Source: Prorocentrum cordatum (taxonomy: Eukaryota; Sar; Dinophyceae; Prorocentrales; Prorocentraceae). Taken from it: a stretch of DNA of 39,189 bases. The position numbers and the translations under genes were made by a program. Each line of letters opens with the position of its first letter. Position 1 is the first letter of the stretch. The stretch spans positions 1 to 39,189 of the forward strand of contig CAUYUJ010008592.1 of NCBI GenBank assembly GCA_963575745.1. The letters are read 5' to 3'. Below, one piece after another: positions 18,673 through 27,599 of the stretch. Under the pieces are notes generated by a model. It worked only from the letters and a program-made list of their open reading frames with translations. It searched no databases and was not told the DNA's origin.

Positions 18673-21600
18673 TGGGGAGCTTTGCCCAATTCTCCCTGAC
18701 GGTGTTGGCCACTTCTTCGGTCATAGGGACGCGATCGGCCTCAGTGATGCGCTTCCCCCCTCCAGGAACCTCCTTGTTTGGGTCATGGACGTTGCCAGCG
18801 TCGTCTCCATGAGACCAATTCCACGGGGTCTCTCCGTGGTGAGGGCTCCTGGAAGGGCGGTCCATCGGACACCTGCGCATGTGGCCTTTAAAGGGCTCAC
18901 ACTGACACACCTGTTTTCTGTACGTTTTGCGGTCAGTGATGATCTCCTGCTTCTTCGCCCTTTTGTCCCAGGCCTCTGGCGTCTTGGTTTTGCCGCCCTT
19001 GGTACGGATTATTGCGCCAGTCTCGTCCCTTTTGGTGCAGTATTCCTTAGAATACCAATGCCGAAGAGTCTCCATAGAGTAGCCGGGGTACCATTTAATG
19101 TACCAATCCGGCACCTGCTGAGCAGATACTCCAACGGAGTGCTCAGTGCTATATGGATAGCCCGATTCGTCGTGCGTAGGGCGTCTAGGAGCAGAGCGGC
19201 TCCTTCCGCGGGCTGGCCCCGCCGACGCACTACCATGTGTCACTGGCCTTTGATCGTCCTGCTCGGAGTCTCGGGGAGGCGACGGTCGCCTGTCCCTCTT
19301 GGCGTACCGCATTTCATCTGAGTCCTCTGAGCTGTCCTGGGCCATGAACACGTTTTGATACGGGCTCCTGAAGTATCCGATGTCATTTAACTGCTCCATC
19401 GAGAGGTCGTTAATATTCATTTGATCGCAACCTTGCATGAATACATCCATAGACCAAGCGGGTGGCCCCGCTGTTGTGTCTAGCATCTCCTCGGCGGGTG
19501 ACCCCGCTAGAGCTTGGAGTGCTGTGAGCATCTGAGATGCTGACATGTTCGAATCCAAATATGGACGTAGACGTGCAACTCCTGGGTGTGACAGCAGTTC
19601 ATTCATCGTCATCTGCTGCTGTGCTGGCGCACTCAAGAGTCGGATTGCTTCTGAAACCTGTTCTTGGAGCATGTCGTTATAATCTTCTTCGGATTCTTCA
19701 GAATCGGAATACGCGGGATGGCCCCGCATTTCGTCATCGGCGTCTCCCATCTCCGAACCAGCCCACGACGGATTTGGCAGCAACGGCATGCCAATCACTT
19801 GTGGGGCCAGCACGGCTGTGAGTTCTTCCTCTGTTGCCGGGACGGTCTCGGCTTCGGAGACCTCGTCACCGGCGGGTGGCCCCGCTGGAAGACCGAACCA
19901 AGCATTGTACGCGATCTCATCGACCTCGTCCCAGCCGTGGAACTCGTCGAAGAGGGTCACTGCGTAGTCTTCCAGGGCCACAGTTGCTTCAGCATAGCGG
20001 GCCATCACGTAATACGTGGAGGAGCCCGCAGCGGGAGCCGCTTCTGGATTGACGTAAAACTCGTAGTCAATGTAATCTATGTCATCCATAAAAGAATTTT
20101 GAGCCAAGTGTACGGATCCCTTTCCTTTCCCCTTCGGGCATTGATCGCGCAAATGCTCTGTGCTACCGCATGTATGACACTTCATAGTATTACCAGAAGC
20201 GTCCCTAGGGTTGCCCCTCCGTCCCTTCCCCTTACCGGAGGTCCGCCTGTGACCTCGACCTTTGCCTCCGATAAGAACTTCTTCAAAAACTATGTCAGTT
20301 AAGGACGTGAGGAAAGCAGTAATACCCCTTCCATGCATACGGCGTCTGCGACCCCCTTTACCACGACCCTTTCCAAATTGTTTGAAATGTCGGCGTACTG
20401 CACGTCTCACCTTTCTGACTGGTTTCTTCATAAAGCGCCTCCAACGGCGTTTTGATTTGCGATAAGCCATAAAGGCGGCTTCCGCCCTTTGCTGTTCAGA
20501 AAGGTGAGTGTCGTCCGCTGGATAGTCATTACCAGCAGAGACTATTCCATTGTGCTCATCGTCAGATGAGGTATCTGTGTCAGTGCCAGATTCAAACGGT
20601 GAGGGTGGCTGAGACCATTGAGCGGATGACTCCGCTTGGCCCCAGAGGGTTGTGCCCGAGGGCGGGCTTGCAGTGTAGGCGGCGCCTGGCGAGTAGTTCG
20701 ACCAGGCGTTCGCCTCAGCTGCCTCTGCCGATGCCTGGCCGGTCTGCCCTAGAAGGGCAGTGGCCTCGTTGGGCATATCGGCTGGGTCAGCCCAGGGATT
20801 TGGCTCGCCAGGACCAGCGGGTGACCCCGCAGTCGTGGCGTAAACACCTGCATGTGAGTGGTGCCCTGTGAAGATACCCGCTATGTTACCAGGAGAGCGC
20901 TCGGCAACATGTCCGTAGTTCCTCATCCTGGTCAACAGCCTGTCATAGTCTGCTTGTGTTCGGGGCATCTGATGATTGAAGGGCTCAAGCAGGTGTTGGG
21001 CTCGTGACGCGCCAACGCCTAACGCTCTGAAGAGAATCAGCGTTAGGATCTGAAAGTTGGGGATGACAAAGCCAACAGAGTTAGCCTCGTCACGGGCCAT
21101 CTCGAATCGAGCTAATACTGAGTCGATTCGCTCGCCCCTTTCGACGCGGAAGTCGATAAGGGCCGTGCCAGAGTTGAGCTGGCGCTCATCTTCCAGATTT
21201 TCAAATTTGGTGCTCAGTAAGTACAGTATGTAGGTTACTGCATCCGTTGGCTGTCCATTGACAGTTACACCATAATTGATGATCTGGGAGGGGACCTGCA
21301 TGGCGATACGACGAGCCAGACCTTGAAGGCCTCGTTGTAGTGCTGCAGCTTGTTGTGGTGGTGTCATATTGCCACTCGTTACGTTTAACCATGCATGTAC
21401 TTCGCGAACGTATTCGCGAAAAGGCGTAGTACCGGCAGGGTCCCATGAAGGGCCAGTAGTACGCGTGTCGTCCATCCCCTGCCGCATGTATCCCACAGCA
21501 CATCCCATTATCACCCATAGAATGCCGAAGATAGTTATCTTGATCCAATGCATATGCATTTCGGCTTCGGTGATTGGTTTAGGCTGTGGTTTGTCAGGCT

Positions 21601-21826
21601 CTGGCGTGGTAGCCGTGAGGCGCCTGACCGGCACGGGATGCAGGTGGCCCCGCTGCGGGTAGCCCCGCAGGGTGACCACGTTCTCGATCGAGTTGCCGAT
21701 TGGCATCTGGTGGAAGTCGGGAGTGAAGTAGCGCAGTGAAGTAGGAGAGAAGCGTCTCGAGTTCGCGGGTTGCCCCGCTAGCTCGATCGCGGACTGGCTC
21801 CGCTCCTCGCAGAGCCGGCGCAACAT
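18500..21826 (-). CDS. Gag-like polyprotein with CCHC zinc knuckle
   Basis: 1,108 residues, ATG 21826 to TAA at 18502. Residues 94-114 (WIKITIFGILWVIMGCAVGYM) form a likely membrane segment, uncommon in copia Gag. Residues ~130-310 are helical and capsid-like (REYVREVHAWL..., RFEMARDEANS..., RALGVGASRAQHLLEPF), similar in layout to retrotransposon Gag proteins that package the RNA. A very basic stretch (~455-545) leads to the zinc knuckle CX2CX4HX4C at C550, C553, H558, C563, the usual nucleocapsid motif. The C-terminal half is acidic linker plus a conserved-looking block near 930-1060 with CQC...H...C that I do not recognise. The last ~30 residues are out-of-frame repeat (GVTRRIQWGS), supporting the view that the natural continuation is the ORF2 frame. 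No protease lies in this ORF. Confidence 0.9.
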   Translation of the reverse strand: MLRRLCEERSQSAIELAGQPANSRRFSPTSLRYFTPDFHQMPIGNSIENVVTLRGYPQRGHLHPVPVRRLTATTPEPDKPQPKPITEAEMHMHWIKITIFGILWVIMGCAVGYMRQGMDDTRTTGPSWDPAGTTPFREYVREVHAWLNVTSGNMTPPQQAAALQRGLQGLARRIAMQVPSQIINYGVTVNGQPTDAVTYILYLLSTKFENLEDERQLNSGTALIDFRVERGERIDSVLARFEMARDEANSVGFVIPNFQILTLILFRALGVGASRAQHLLEPFNHQMPRTQADYDRLLTRMRNYGHVAERSPGNIAGIFTGHHSHAGVYATTAGSPAGPGEPNPWADPADMPNEATALLGQTGQASAEAAEANAWSNYSPGAAYTASPPSGTTLWGQAESSAQWSQPPSPFESGTDTDTSSDDEHNGIVSAGNDYPADDTHLSEQQRAEAAFMAYRKSKRRWRRFMKKPVRKVRRAVRRHFKQFGKGRGKGGRRRRMHGRGITAFLTSLTDIVFEEVLIGGKGRGHRRTSGKGKGRRGNPRDASGNTMKCHTCGSTEHLRDQCPKGKGKGSVHLAQNSFMDDIDYIDYEFYVNPEAAPAAGSSTYYVMARYAEATVALEDYAVTLFDEFHGWDEVDEIAYNAWFGLPAGPPAGDEVSEAETVPATEEELTAVLAPQVIGMPLLPNPSWAGSEMGDADDEMRGHPAYSDSEESEEDYNDMLQEQVSEAIRLLSAPAQQQMTMNELLSHPGVARLRPYLDSNMSASQMLTALQALAGSPAEEMLDTTAGPPAWSMDVFMQGCDQMNINDLSMEQLNDIGYFRSPYQNVFMAQDSSEDSDEMRYAKRDRRPSPPRDSEQDDQRPVTHGSASAGPARGRSRSAPRRPTHDESGYPYSTEHSVGVSAQQVPDWYIKWYPGYSMETLRHWYSKEYCTKRDETGAIIRTKGGKTKTPEAWDKRAKKQEIITDRKTYRKQVCQCEPFKGHMRRCPMDRPSRSPHHGETPWNWSHGDDAGNVHDPNKEVPGGGKRITEADRVPMTEEVANTVRENWAKLPNDHRLKEWNRRFHKEAGSPAESSGEAGSRSGVTRRIQWGSGVTRRTQWGSGVTRRIQ

Positions 21827-22064
21827 GGTATTCCACCGTGGTAGTAGTCCACCAAGTTGTGCCGTGGATTACTGGAATCAGAGCGAGAGCCAGCCACACG
21901 AGAGTGTAGCCAGCTCCGCTACCAAGTCGAAAACAAGCTGGTAAGCTTAGGTATACAGTCCGCCTTAGGCGCTTCCATATCCCAGGCTTAGGCTCATAGC
22001 GCATGAGCAAGAGAGCGAGACGAAGCATGGGATCTGGAGTAAAGAGTAGGATGGGCATCGTCAA
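21594..22064 (-). CDS. small ORF spanning the 5' LTR and leader (uncertain)
   Basis: 156 codons start inside the right LTR, cross the primer-binding site and overlap the first ~230 bases of ORF1 in the +1 frame. Two hydrophobic stretches are visible: LLFTPDPMLRLALLLM near the start, and YTLVWLALALIPVIHG after the LTR. It could act as an upstream ORF that lowers Gag translation, or it could be open by chance. The equivalent frame in the left LTR stops after 69 codons in host repeat DNA. There is no homology I recognise. Confidence 0.3.
   Translation of the reverse strand: MTMPILLFTPDPMLRLALLLMRYEPKPGIWKRLRRTVYLSLPACFRLGSGAGYTLVWLALALIPVIHGTTWWTTTTVEYHVAPALRGAEPVRDRASGATRELETLLSYFTALLHSRLPPDANRQLDRERGHPAGLPAAGPPASRAGQAPHGYHARA
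21910..21924 (-). other. primer-binding site, initiator Met tRNA-like
   Basis: Starting at the first base after the 5' LTR, the sense strand reads TGGTAGCGGAGCTGG. TGG pairs with the universal tRNA CCA end, and TGGTAGC-GAG resembles the complement of eukaryotic initiator Met tRNA 3' ends, the usual copia primer. The exact match to a dinoflagellate tRNA could not be checked. Its position confirms the LTR edge at 21925. Confidence 0.75.
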
Positions 22065-22210
22065 TGGAAAAGGATGTTTTCCGATCTCGGATGCAAGTAG
22101 TGCGCCTCAATGAGGCACAGTCACATATCTGGCCGGGCCCGGCTTGAGCCAGGCACGGCAGCGGTACATGCTCGATTTATACCTCGCCTTTAACCTTCTC
22201 CGTTTAAAGT
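21925..22210 (-). repeat. 5' LTR (right copy)
   Basis: Same 286 bp as the left LTR with one substitution (22109). Being upstream of Gag on the minus strand, it is the promoter-bearing copy. It is short for an LTR of such a large element, and a TATA-like motif sits only ~30 bases from its outer end, so U3 would be very short. Confidence 0.96.
22175..22181 (-). promoter_or_regulatory. TATA-like motif in the 5' LTR
   Basis: TATAAAT on the minus strand, 29 bases from the LTR 5' edge and about 350 bases upstream of the Gag ATG. Dinoflagellate genes mostly lack TATA boxes (a TTTT-type box has been proposed), so its use is uncertain. The same motif is in the left LTR at 6061-6067. Confidence 0.4.
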
Positions 22211-22215
22211 ACTTA
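22211..22215. repeat. target site duplication, right copy (ACTTA)
   Basis: Direct repeat of 5806-5810. The sequence directly after it (gccccccaaagcgg) continues the host ~125 bp repeat that was interrupted on the left. Confidence 0.9.
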
Positions 22216-22590
22216 GCCCCCCAAAGCGGGCCAAAAAGGCCCAAAGATGGCCCAAGATGGCCTCAAGCTGGCCTCCAAAATGTCCAAGACGGTCGAGGAG
22301 GAGGATGTACTGGCCAAATGTTCCACCATTTCCGCACCAAGACGGCCATAATCAGCCCCAAGAACGCCCAAGAGGCCCCCAAGACGGCCCAAGGCAGCCC
22401 CAACAGCGTCCAAGATACCCCAAAGACGGCGTCGGAGAGGTCAACGAGGGCCTCAGGACGGCCCATGCGCGCTCATAGAAGGCCAAACATGGCTTCAAAA
22501 CGGCCCAAGCAACCCCCAAGACACCCCAAAGGTACGCAGCCGCACCGTGTGTTTGTGGATTGCGTCCTCCGGCATGTGTCCAGGAGCTGA
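22216..22590. repeat. host CCAAGANGGCC minisatellite, right of the insertion
   Basis: It resumes the interrupted ~125 bp unit and passes into CCCCAAGA-type short repeats to about 22530, then a short spacer. Frames across it give the same Gly/Leu/Trp or Pro/Gln/Glu repeats as elsewhere. No gene. Confidence 0.75.
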
Positions 22591-22756
22591 TGGCCATGAG
22601 AGGAGGAGGAGGAGGAGGAAGAGGAGGAGGAGGAAGTGCACGATTCTGCCAGCCACCACACAGAAAAAGCATGCCGACGACGATAACGATAATAGTCACG
22701 ATGACGATGATGATGCTGCTAGTAACAACGACACGGTGGATGATGCTGGTTCTCAT
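22591..22756. repeat. GGA and GAT/GAC microsatellite patches
   Basis: A GGA run at about 22600-22635 is followed by a CACCACACAG spacer and a GACGAT/GATGAT patch at about 22674-22720. Low complexity only. Confidence 0.75.
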
Positions 22757-23097
22757 GCTGAAGCTCTGCATAAGCTCTTCAGAAGCTCTGCAGAAGATCT
22801 GCAGAAGATCTGCGGAAGCTCTGCAGAGGCTCTTCAGAAGTTCTGCAGAAACTCTGCAACAGCTCTGCAGAGACTCTTCAGAAGCTCTACAGGAGCTCTG
22901 CAGGAGCTCTGCAGAAGCTCTGCTGAGCTTCTGCAGAAACTCTGCAACAGCTCTGCAGAGACTCTTCAGAAGCTCTACAGGAGCTCTGCAGGAGCTCTGC
23001 AGAAGCTCTGCTGAGCCTCTGCAGAAGCTCTGCAGAAGCTCTGCTGAGCCTCTGCAGAAGCTCTGCAGAAGCTCTTCGGAAGCGCTGCAGAAGCTCT
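22757..23097. repeat. CTCTGCAGAAG minisatellite
   Basis: About 340 bp of an ~11-12 bp unit close to GCTCTGCAGAA, with CTCTTCAGAA and CTCTGCTGAG variants. Each unit contains the near-palindrome CTGCAG (a PstI site), so the array is dense in short hairpins. A longer period (about 88-90 bp) is also visible, because a CTGCAACAGCTCTGCAGAGA block recurs at 22853 and 22942. Confidence 0.9.
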
Positions 23098-23490
23098 TAG
23101 ATCGGCTGCAACATGTTGTTCTCCACAAAGGTTTGTACATGAATCCTTCAGGTTGCGATCAGTCCGTTTCCAGTGGTTGTAATCTGACCGAAGCAGTTTC
23201 TGAACAGTCCGAAGTGGTTGTAATCGGTCTGATTCTCCACGAGAGCCTCCAAACGGGGAGACAGAGAGAAAGAACGGGCAAGCCAGCGACATCTCGCGCT
23301 CTGAAAGTGAATGCGCTTTCCATCCCGCTGCGAAGCAGGTAAGGGAAAGAGTGAGGTACGAGCGATGACGTTCTAGTGTGGGGCGAAGCCCTTAAGGGAG
23401 GGGTCCAGGGGAGGGGCGAGGCGGAGACGCAGGGTTGGTAATGGCCGTTTTCGGGTTTTCCCTATGGTTGTTGCATGGTTTTCGGGTTCC
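23098..23490. other. unassigned spacer
   Basis: Moderately complex sequence with no credible ORF. The words 'cagtccg' and 'gttgtaatc' occur twice (23160-23180 and 23205-23225), suggesting a degraded ~48 bp duplication. Nothing else is recognised. Confidence 0.4.
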
Positions 23491-24240
23491 CCCCCAAGAT
23501 GGCCCAAGAGCGCTCCAAGAGAGCCCAAGACCGCCCAAGACGGCCCAAGAGGCCCCCAAGAGGCCCCCAAGAGGGCCCCAAGAGGTCAAAATCATTGATT
23601 GGCCTGAAGAAAACGTACATGTGTAGCATATACGGCTTTTCGCCTTTCACGGCGTTGAAGACGGCCCAAGAGGCCCCCAAGACCGCCCCAAGACGGCCCA
23701 AGAGGCTCCCAAGAGGCCCCCACAACGGCCCAAGAGGGCCCCCAGACGGCCCAAGAGGGCCCCAAGACGGCCCCAGGAGGGGGACCACGAATCGAAAAGT
23801 CTAGCCTTTCGCCCCAAGACGCTCCCAGGAGGCCCCAAGAGCCCCCCAAGAAGGCCCAAGAGGCCCCCAAGAGGCGTCCCAAGAGGCCACCAGGAGGCCA
23901 AAATCATCTTTGTTGTATGGAAAACTTACATTTTTAGCATATACGGTTTTTCGGCTGCCACGGCGTTGCAGACGGTCCAAGAGGCCCCCAAGACCGCCCC
24001 AAGGCGGCCCAAGAGGCTCCCAAGAGGCCCCCCAAACGGCCCAAGAGGGCGCCAAGACGGCCCAAGAGGCGCCCAAGACGGCCCCAAGAGGGGGACCACG
24101 AACCCGAAAGTCTAGCCTTTCGCCCCAAGACGCTCCCAGGAGGCCCCCACAGACCCCCAAGAAGCCCCAAGAGGCCCCCAAGAGGCCCCCAAGAGGCCAC
24201 CAGGAGGGCCCGAAATGGGCCCCAATAGGACTCCCACGAA
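23491..24240. repeat. 311 bp higher-order repeat of CCCAAGAGGC units
   Basis: Two long units, each with a unique tagcatatacgg block (23624 and 23935, period 311) followed by arrays of CCCAAGAGGCCCC short repeats and then gaccacgaa...aagtctagcctttcgcccc. The unique block resembles the 'gtgcatttttaacatatccg' block of the 2866-3990 satellite, so the two arrays probably share an ancestor. Confidence 0.85.
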
Positions 24241-24500
24241 GGCCCAGAGACGCCCAGAGCGATCGGTAACGCAAAAAGCTCTTTACACCAAGGCTTCCAA
24301 GAGCGAACGGTGACGTCAAAATGCTGATAAGACCAAGGCTCCCAGCAGAGAGCGGTGACGTAACAAGTTCCTGACACCGAGGCCCAGCCAAAGCTCAGGA
24401 AAGGGCGGCAACGCAACCATCTGTGAACACCAAGGCTCCCAAGAGCGAAGGGTGACGTAACCAGCTCTCAACGCCAAGGCTCCCGGTACGAACGGTGGTG
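24241..24500. repeat. ~45 bp tandem repeat, about five copies
   Basis: The block caaggctcccaagagcgaa (variants) recurs with its AAGGCT/GAGGCC core at 24290, 24335, 24379, 24432 and 24476, each followed by a cggtgacgtaac-type half. Spacings are 44-53 bp. Confidence 0.8.
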
Positions 24501-24770
24501 TGAGTCATTTCGGTTTCTGTTGCTGCAGCGCTCTTTCCGTTTCTGTGCCAGGCCAGGTCCAATGGCCGTGGTTGCTGTCTGCGGAGTCGGGCGGGCGCGT
24601 CGTCGGTCGTCGCAGTCGTCGAGCATCGTCGTCGTCGCCGCCACCGTGGTGGTCGGTCGGTCGGTCGGCTGGTCGTCATCGTCATCCTCGTCGTACTCGG
24701 TCGTCGGTCACCGGTCGTCGTCGTCGTCGACGTCAATGGTCGTGGTCGTCGTCGTTCGCCAGCGCCAACG
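24501..24770. repeat. spacer and TCG/GTC trinucleotide patch
   Basis: 24501-24590 is spacer. From about 24596 GTCGTC and GGTCGGTCGG units dominate to 24760. No gene. Confidence 0.7.
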
Positions 24771-25124
24771 GTGAAGCGCGGGGGGCAGAAGGGGGGCCCC
24801 AGGCGTCTACACCATCCACTTGCACCACGGGGGTTGCCCTCGACTTCCTACCCCCCCCCTGCACCTGGGGCAGTGGGGGAGGTGTCCAAGCCCCCCCAAG
24901 CCCCCCGCCGAGCGCCAGCGAAACAACAACCTGCTCAAGGTGGCCGATAACGGTGCCCCCAAGACGGCCCGACGGCCCCCAGCCAAGGCGGCCAAGACGC
25001 CCCGAGAGAACGGCTCCAGGTGGGTCCCCAGACGGCCCGCGGATGGTTCTGCTGAGCCTCTTCCAGACAATTCGGCAGGAACTTGTCTCCAACGATGGCC
25101 CAATGGAGCCTCAAGGAGGGAGAA
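24771..25124. other. unassigned GC-rich stretch
   Basis: C-rich runs and CCCCAAGNCGGCCC-like short repeats after 24955. Open frames on both strands lack domains, and one (24500-25540 on +) is mostly low complexity. No gene is supported. Confidence 0.4.
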
Positions 25125-25129
25125 GGGGA

Positions 25130-25163
<34 letters not shown>

Positions 25164-25212
25164 AGGAGGAGGAGGAGGAGGAGGAGGAGGAGGAGGAGGA
25201 GGAGGAGGACTT
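25125..25212. repeat. GGA microsatellite
   Basis: About 85 bp of GGA repeats with two GAA interruptions, preceded by a G run. Confidence 0.95.
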
Positions 25213-27590
25213 AAGGGGGCCGCGTAGAACCGTGGTTCTGCCGACCCGGGGGCCAGCGAGGGCCCCGCACGACCGCAGTTCCAGAGGGCCTTTTCCGGAG
25301 GGCTTAGTACAACCATCCTGCATGTGTTGTGATGCTGCGCTGGCAAGGACGCGGGGTTTCCTGCAGGCAGCTGGATCGAAGATTAGAAATAGCGCAATGC
25401 GCGCCGATCAAAGCCGCTTCGAGCGCCAGTCAGAATGGCCTGAGCCAAAACAGCTACGGTATGGTCGTGGTCCCTTTCAGGGGTGGCCTGATGCAGAGGC
25501 TGAAAATACTAACCAGAAACAAATTGAATCGGTGGCCTGAAGGGCTGTACCCTGTAAGAAAAGCTGTTGCGGTCAAGTGGCTGTTGTGAAAGCCAACGTT
25601 CATTGACACAAATAACTTGCACTTCGTACAACCTATGGCCGATTGGTATTCACCAGCTGGCGAAGGAGGAACGACTTACATAGCACAAGAAGACTCAGGC
25701 TGGGTTGGGCGTCAGTGGAGATTGCCTTCCCGGTTGCTTCCGTCCACCTGGTCTAAGGAGAAATCCATAAAATGTTCTATATATTGAAGCCAACCCATAT
25801 ACTAAGGATGCGCGATAAGGATGCAAGGGCCTTGGAGGCCCATGTCAACGTTTTTCGAACAAGACTGGCCAGCGAGAGTCGCTAAGGATGGGCCGAAGGG
25901 GCAAGGATGCAAGGGTAGCCTTGGGAAGGTTGCCCATCCTTACTATGCGGGTCGAAAGTACGAGAGAATGCAACTTGACTGGCACCACTAGACTGCCCAG
26001 GAGGCCGCGCCCGTAGAGGACCCTTCCGGCGGGCTTCCCAAGAGGCCACCCCCGTCGCCTATCATCCCAGCTGCGACATTGCGTTCTCTGACTCACTTCT
26101 GGGGTCAACTCGCTGCACCTCCCCATCTAAGAATACAGGAGACACAGTTGGAACCAGTGTACACAGAAAGATACAAAGGAGGAGCGAGAGAGCAATGCCT
26201 GAAATTAGATTCATCTTCTGACCAACGATACTGCTAATACACTACGAGTATTTGAGGTCACGTCGCGACATGATCTCAAGGGAAATCGGCACAGACACAG
26301 CAAAAACTGCATACATTGGTTTCCAAGTAGATTTGCTGCATGATCAGACATGGATGCTGGAAGTCTGCTATAGTTGGGAGCACACCACGGCTAGTATGCT
26401 GAGCAGGGGAAACCGATGCTAAAGTTGTGCCAAAAGACTGCTCCTTCTTGTTGCTGACGGGGATGTGTAAGAGTATCTGCTGACATCGACCAGTGTACTG
26501 GAGCGACACAGCGGAGCTTCGAAAGATAATGTTACTTGGAACCAGTGCAGAGAGATCGGTTCGTTGAAGTACAAGCGGGACTGTTTGTATCGTCCAGACA
26601 GCTGGAGTTGAGAGCAACATTGAGAACGCAATATTGAAATCGCAACACAAGAACGCAAGGTCGATTGCCAACGAGCGCAGCGCGCTCCAATTCCAATGAG
26701 ACAAAGCTGGCGCTCTTGCCTCGAATCTTGTTTGCACAACGCCGCATCAGCGGTTTCCTTGTGCTGCGCGCCTCTACTGTCTGCCTGAGGGTGATGGCAC
26801 AGGGGGGGGGGGGGGGAACATCGACCTGGAATCGCTGATACATCGCCGATAATTCGGTGAGAGGCCCCCGATAAGCAATCCGCACGGTCCTGGACGGGAC
26901 TGGCTATCGGGACCCAATCGGCGATCCTTGGGCGATTGGGGGTGGAGACGTTCCCACCTGAGCCTATCCCCCCCCTTGCGTTGCCCCTGACCCTCCGCTC
27001 CCTGGCTTTCGGGCCGTATCCTCAGTCTCTGGCAGCCGCTCGGGACGATCCAGACAAGGCGCACATGATGGAAACCACCCCGGGCACAGAAAACTTCCGA
27101 CACACTTCCAACACCTTCCCCCCCTGAGTGTACCCCCCTGAAGAGCACGGCCTCATCGCGGAGAGCCAGGAAGGAACTGCTCCGAGCTCGTACCTCGTCC
27201 CCTGCAGAGAGCACTCCTGTTTGCCTCCCCACTGAGCCTATCCCCGTCCACGATGGTTTTCGAGACACAACTCGGGCCTCCTGGGGCCGCTTCGGGACGA
27301 TCCGGGCACGGCCAGAAAGCTCTCGGCAAGGCGCAGCTGCTGGAGTGTATCCTGAGGCTGAACATCTGTGCAAAACCTACCAAAACGTCGGATTTGTTTT
27401 GTTTCAACCTACTCTAGCCTTGATCACAAGAAACATGTATGAAGCTGAGGGTTTTCACGTGTCGGGCCCTGGGAGGCGATGCTCTTTCGACACTTCGCCA
27501 GCGTGCCGGGCAGACACTGTTTCGACAGCTTTCCGGGTGCTGGGCTATGGTGCTCGAGCACTCCTTCCCGGCAGGGACCGACCAGGCATT
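25213..27590. other. moderately complex DNA, no recognisable gene
   Basis: This is the longest stretch of ordinary-looking sequence outside the retrotransposon. Open frames of 80-200 codons exist (for example 26774-27373 minus, 26276-26737 minus, 25845-26126 minus), but none shows a domain I know. A G run is at 26802-26815. A weak ~255-275 bp duplication is visible: ctgagcctatccc at 26957 and 27232, and cgggacgatcc at 27042 and 27294. Introns or decayed elements are possible. Confidence 0.4.
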
Positions 27591-27599
27591 CCTATATTC

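Larger units (their letters stand above)
6205..21788. repeat. ~54 dispersed 14-15 bp hairpin repeats in the polyprotein frames
   Basis: The core is GCGGG-N4-CCCGC, with paired variants GCGGA...TCCGC (12818, 15542, 17570, 20622), GCGGC...GCCGC (10271, 10289, 10307, 10325, 14273, 17510, 17711) and GCGAG...CTCGC (6205). Other starts include 8864, 11420, 12932, 13175, 13199, 13223, 14255, 14291, 14852, 14870, 15524, 15569, 16043, 16061, 17492, 17693, 17729, 19458, 19494, 19872, 20817, 21655 and 21775. Neighbours are often 18 bp apart. On the minus strand nearly all read in one phase as A-G-(P/S/Q/K/T)-P-A, A-E-S-S-A or A-A-P-A-A. They fall mainly in linkers, and I found none matching well in the flanking 23 kb. 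Confidence 0.85.
5811..22210 (-). mobile_element. complete 16.4 kb Ty1/copia-type LTR retrotransposon
   Basis: The element is bounded by 286 bp LTRs (5811-6096 and 21925-22210) that differ only at one base (G at about 5995, A at 22109) and by a 5 bp target duplication. The coding strand is minus. The primer-binding site abuts the right LTR, and the order is Gag, protease, integrase, reverse transcriptase, RNase H. Integrase before reverse transcriptase is the copia arrangement. At 16.4 kb it is about three times the size of a typical copia element; the extra length is accessory domains (Tpt1-like, RING-H2, methyltransferase-like) and Ala/Gly/Pro linkers carrying short hairpin repeats. Near-identical LTRs imply a young insertion. 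Only two features break one continuous frame: a 13 bp insertion between ORF1 and ORF2, and one UGA between ORF2 and ORF3. Abundant copia-like elements are known from Symbiodinium genomes. Confidence 0.96.

Noticed and set aside
22064-22210. TG...CA LTR edges a few bases away from those called
   Set aside because: The primer-binding site starts at 21924 and the ACTTA duplication fits only the called edges.
25213-27590. tRNA or rRNA genes in the complex stretch
   Set aside because: No cloverleaf-compatible pattern or rRNA-like block could be recognised by eye.
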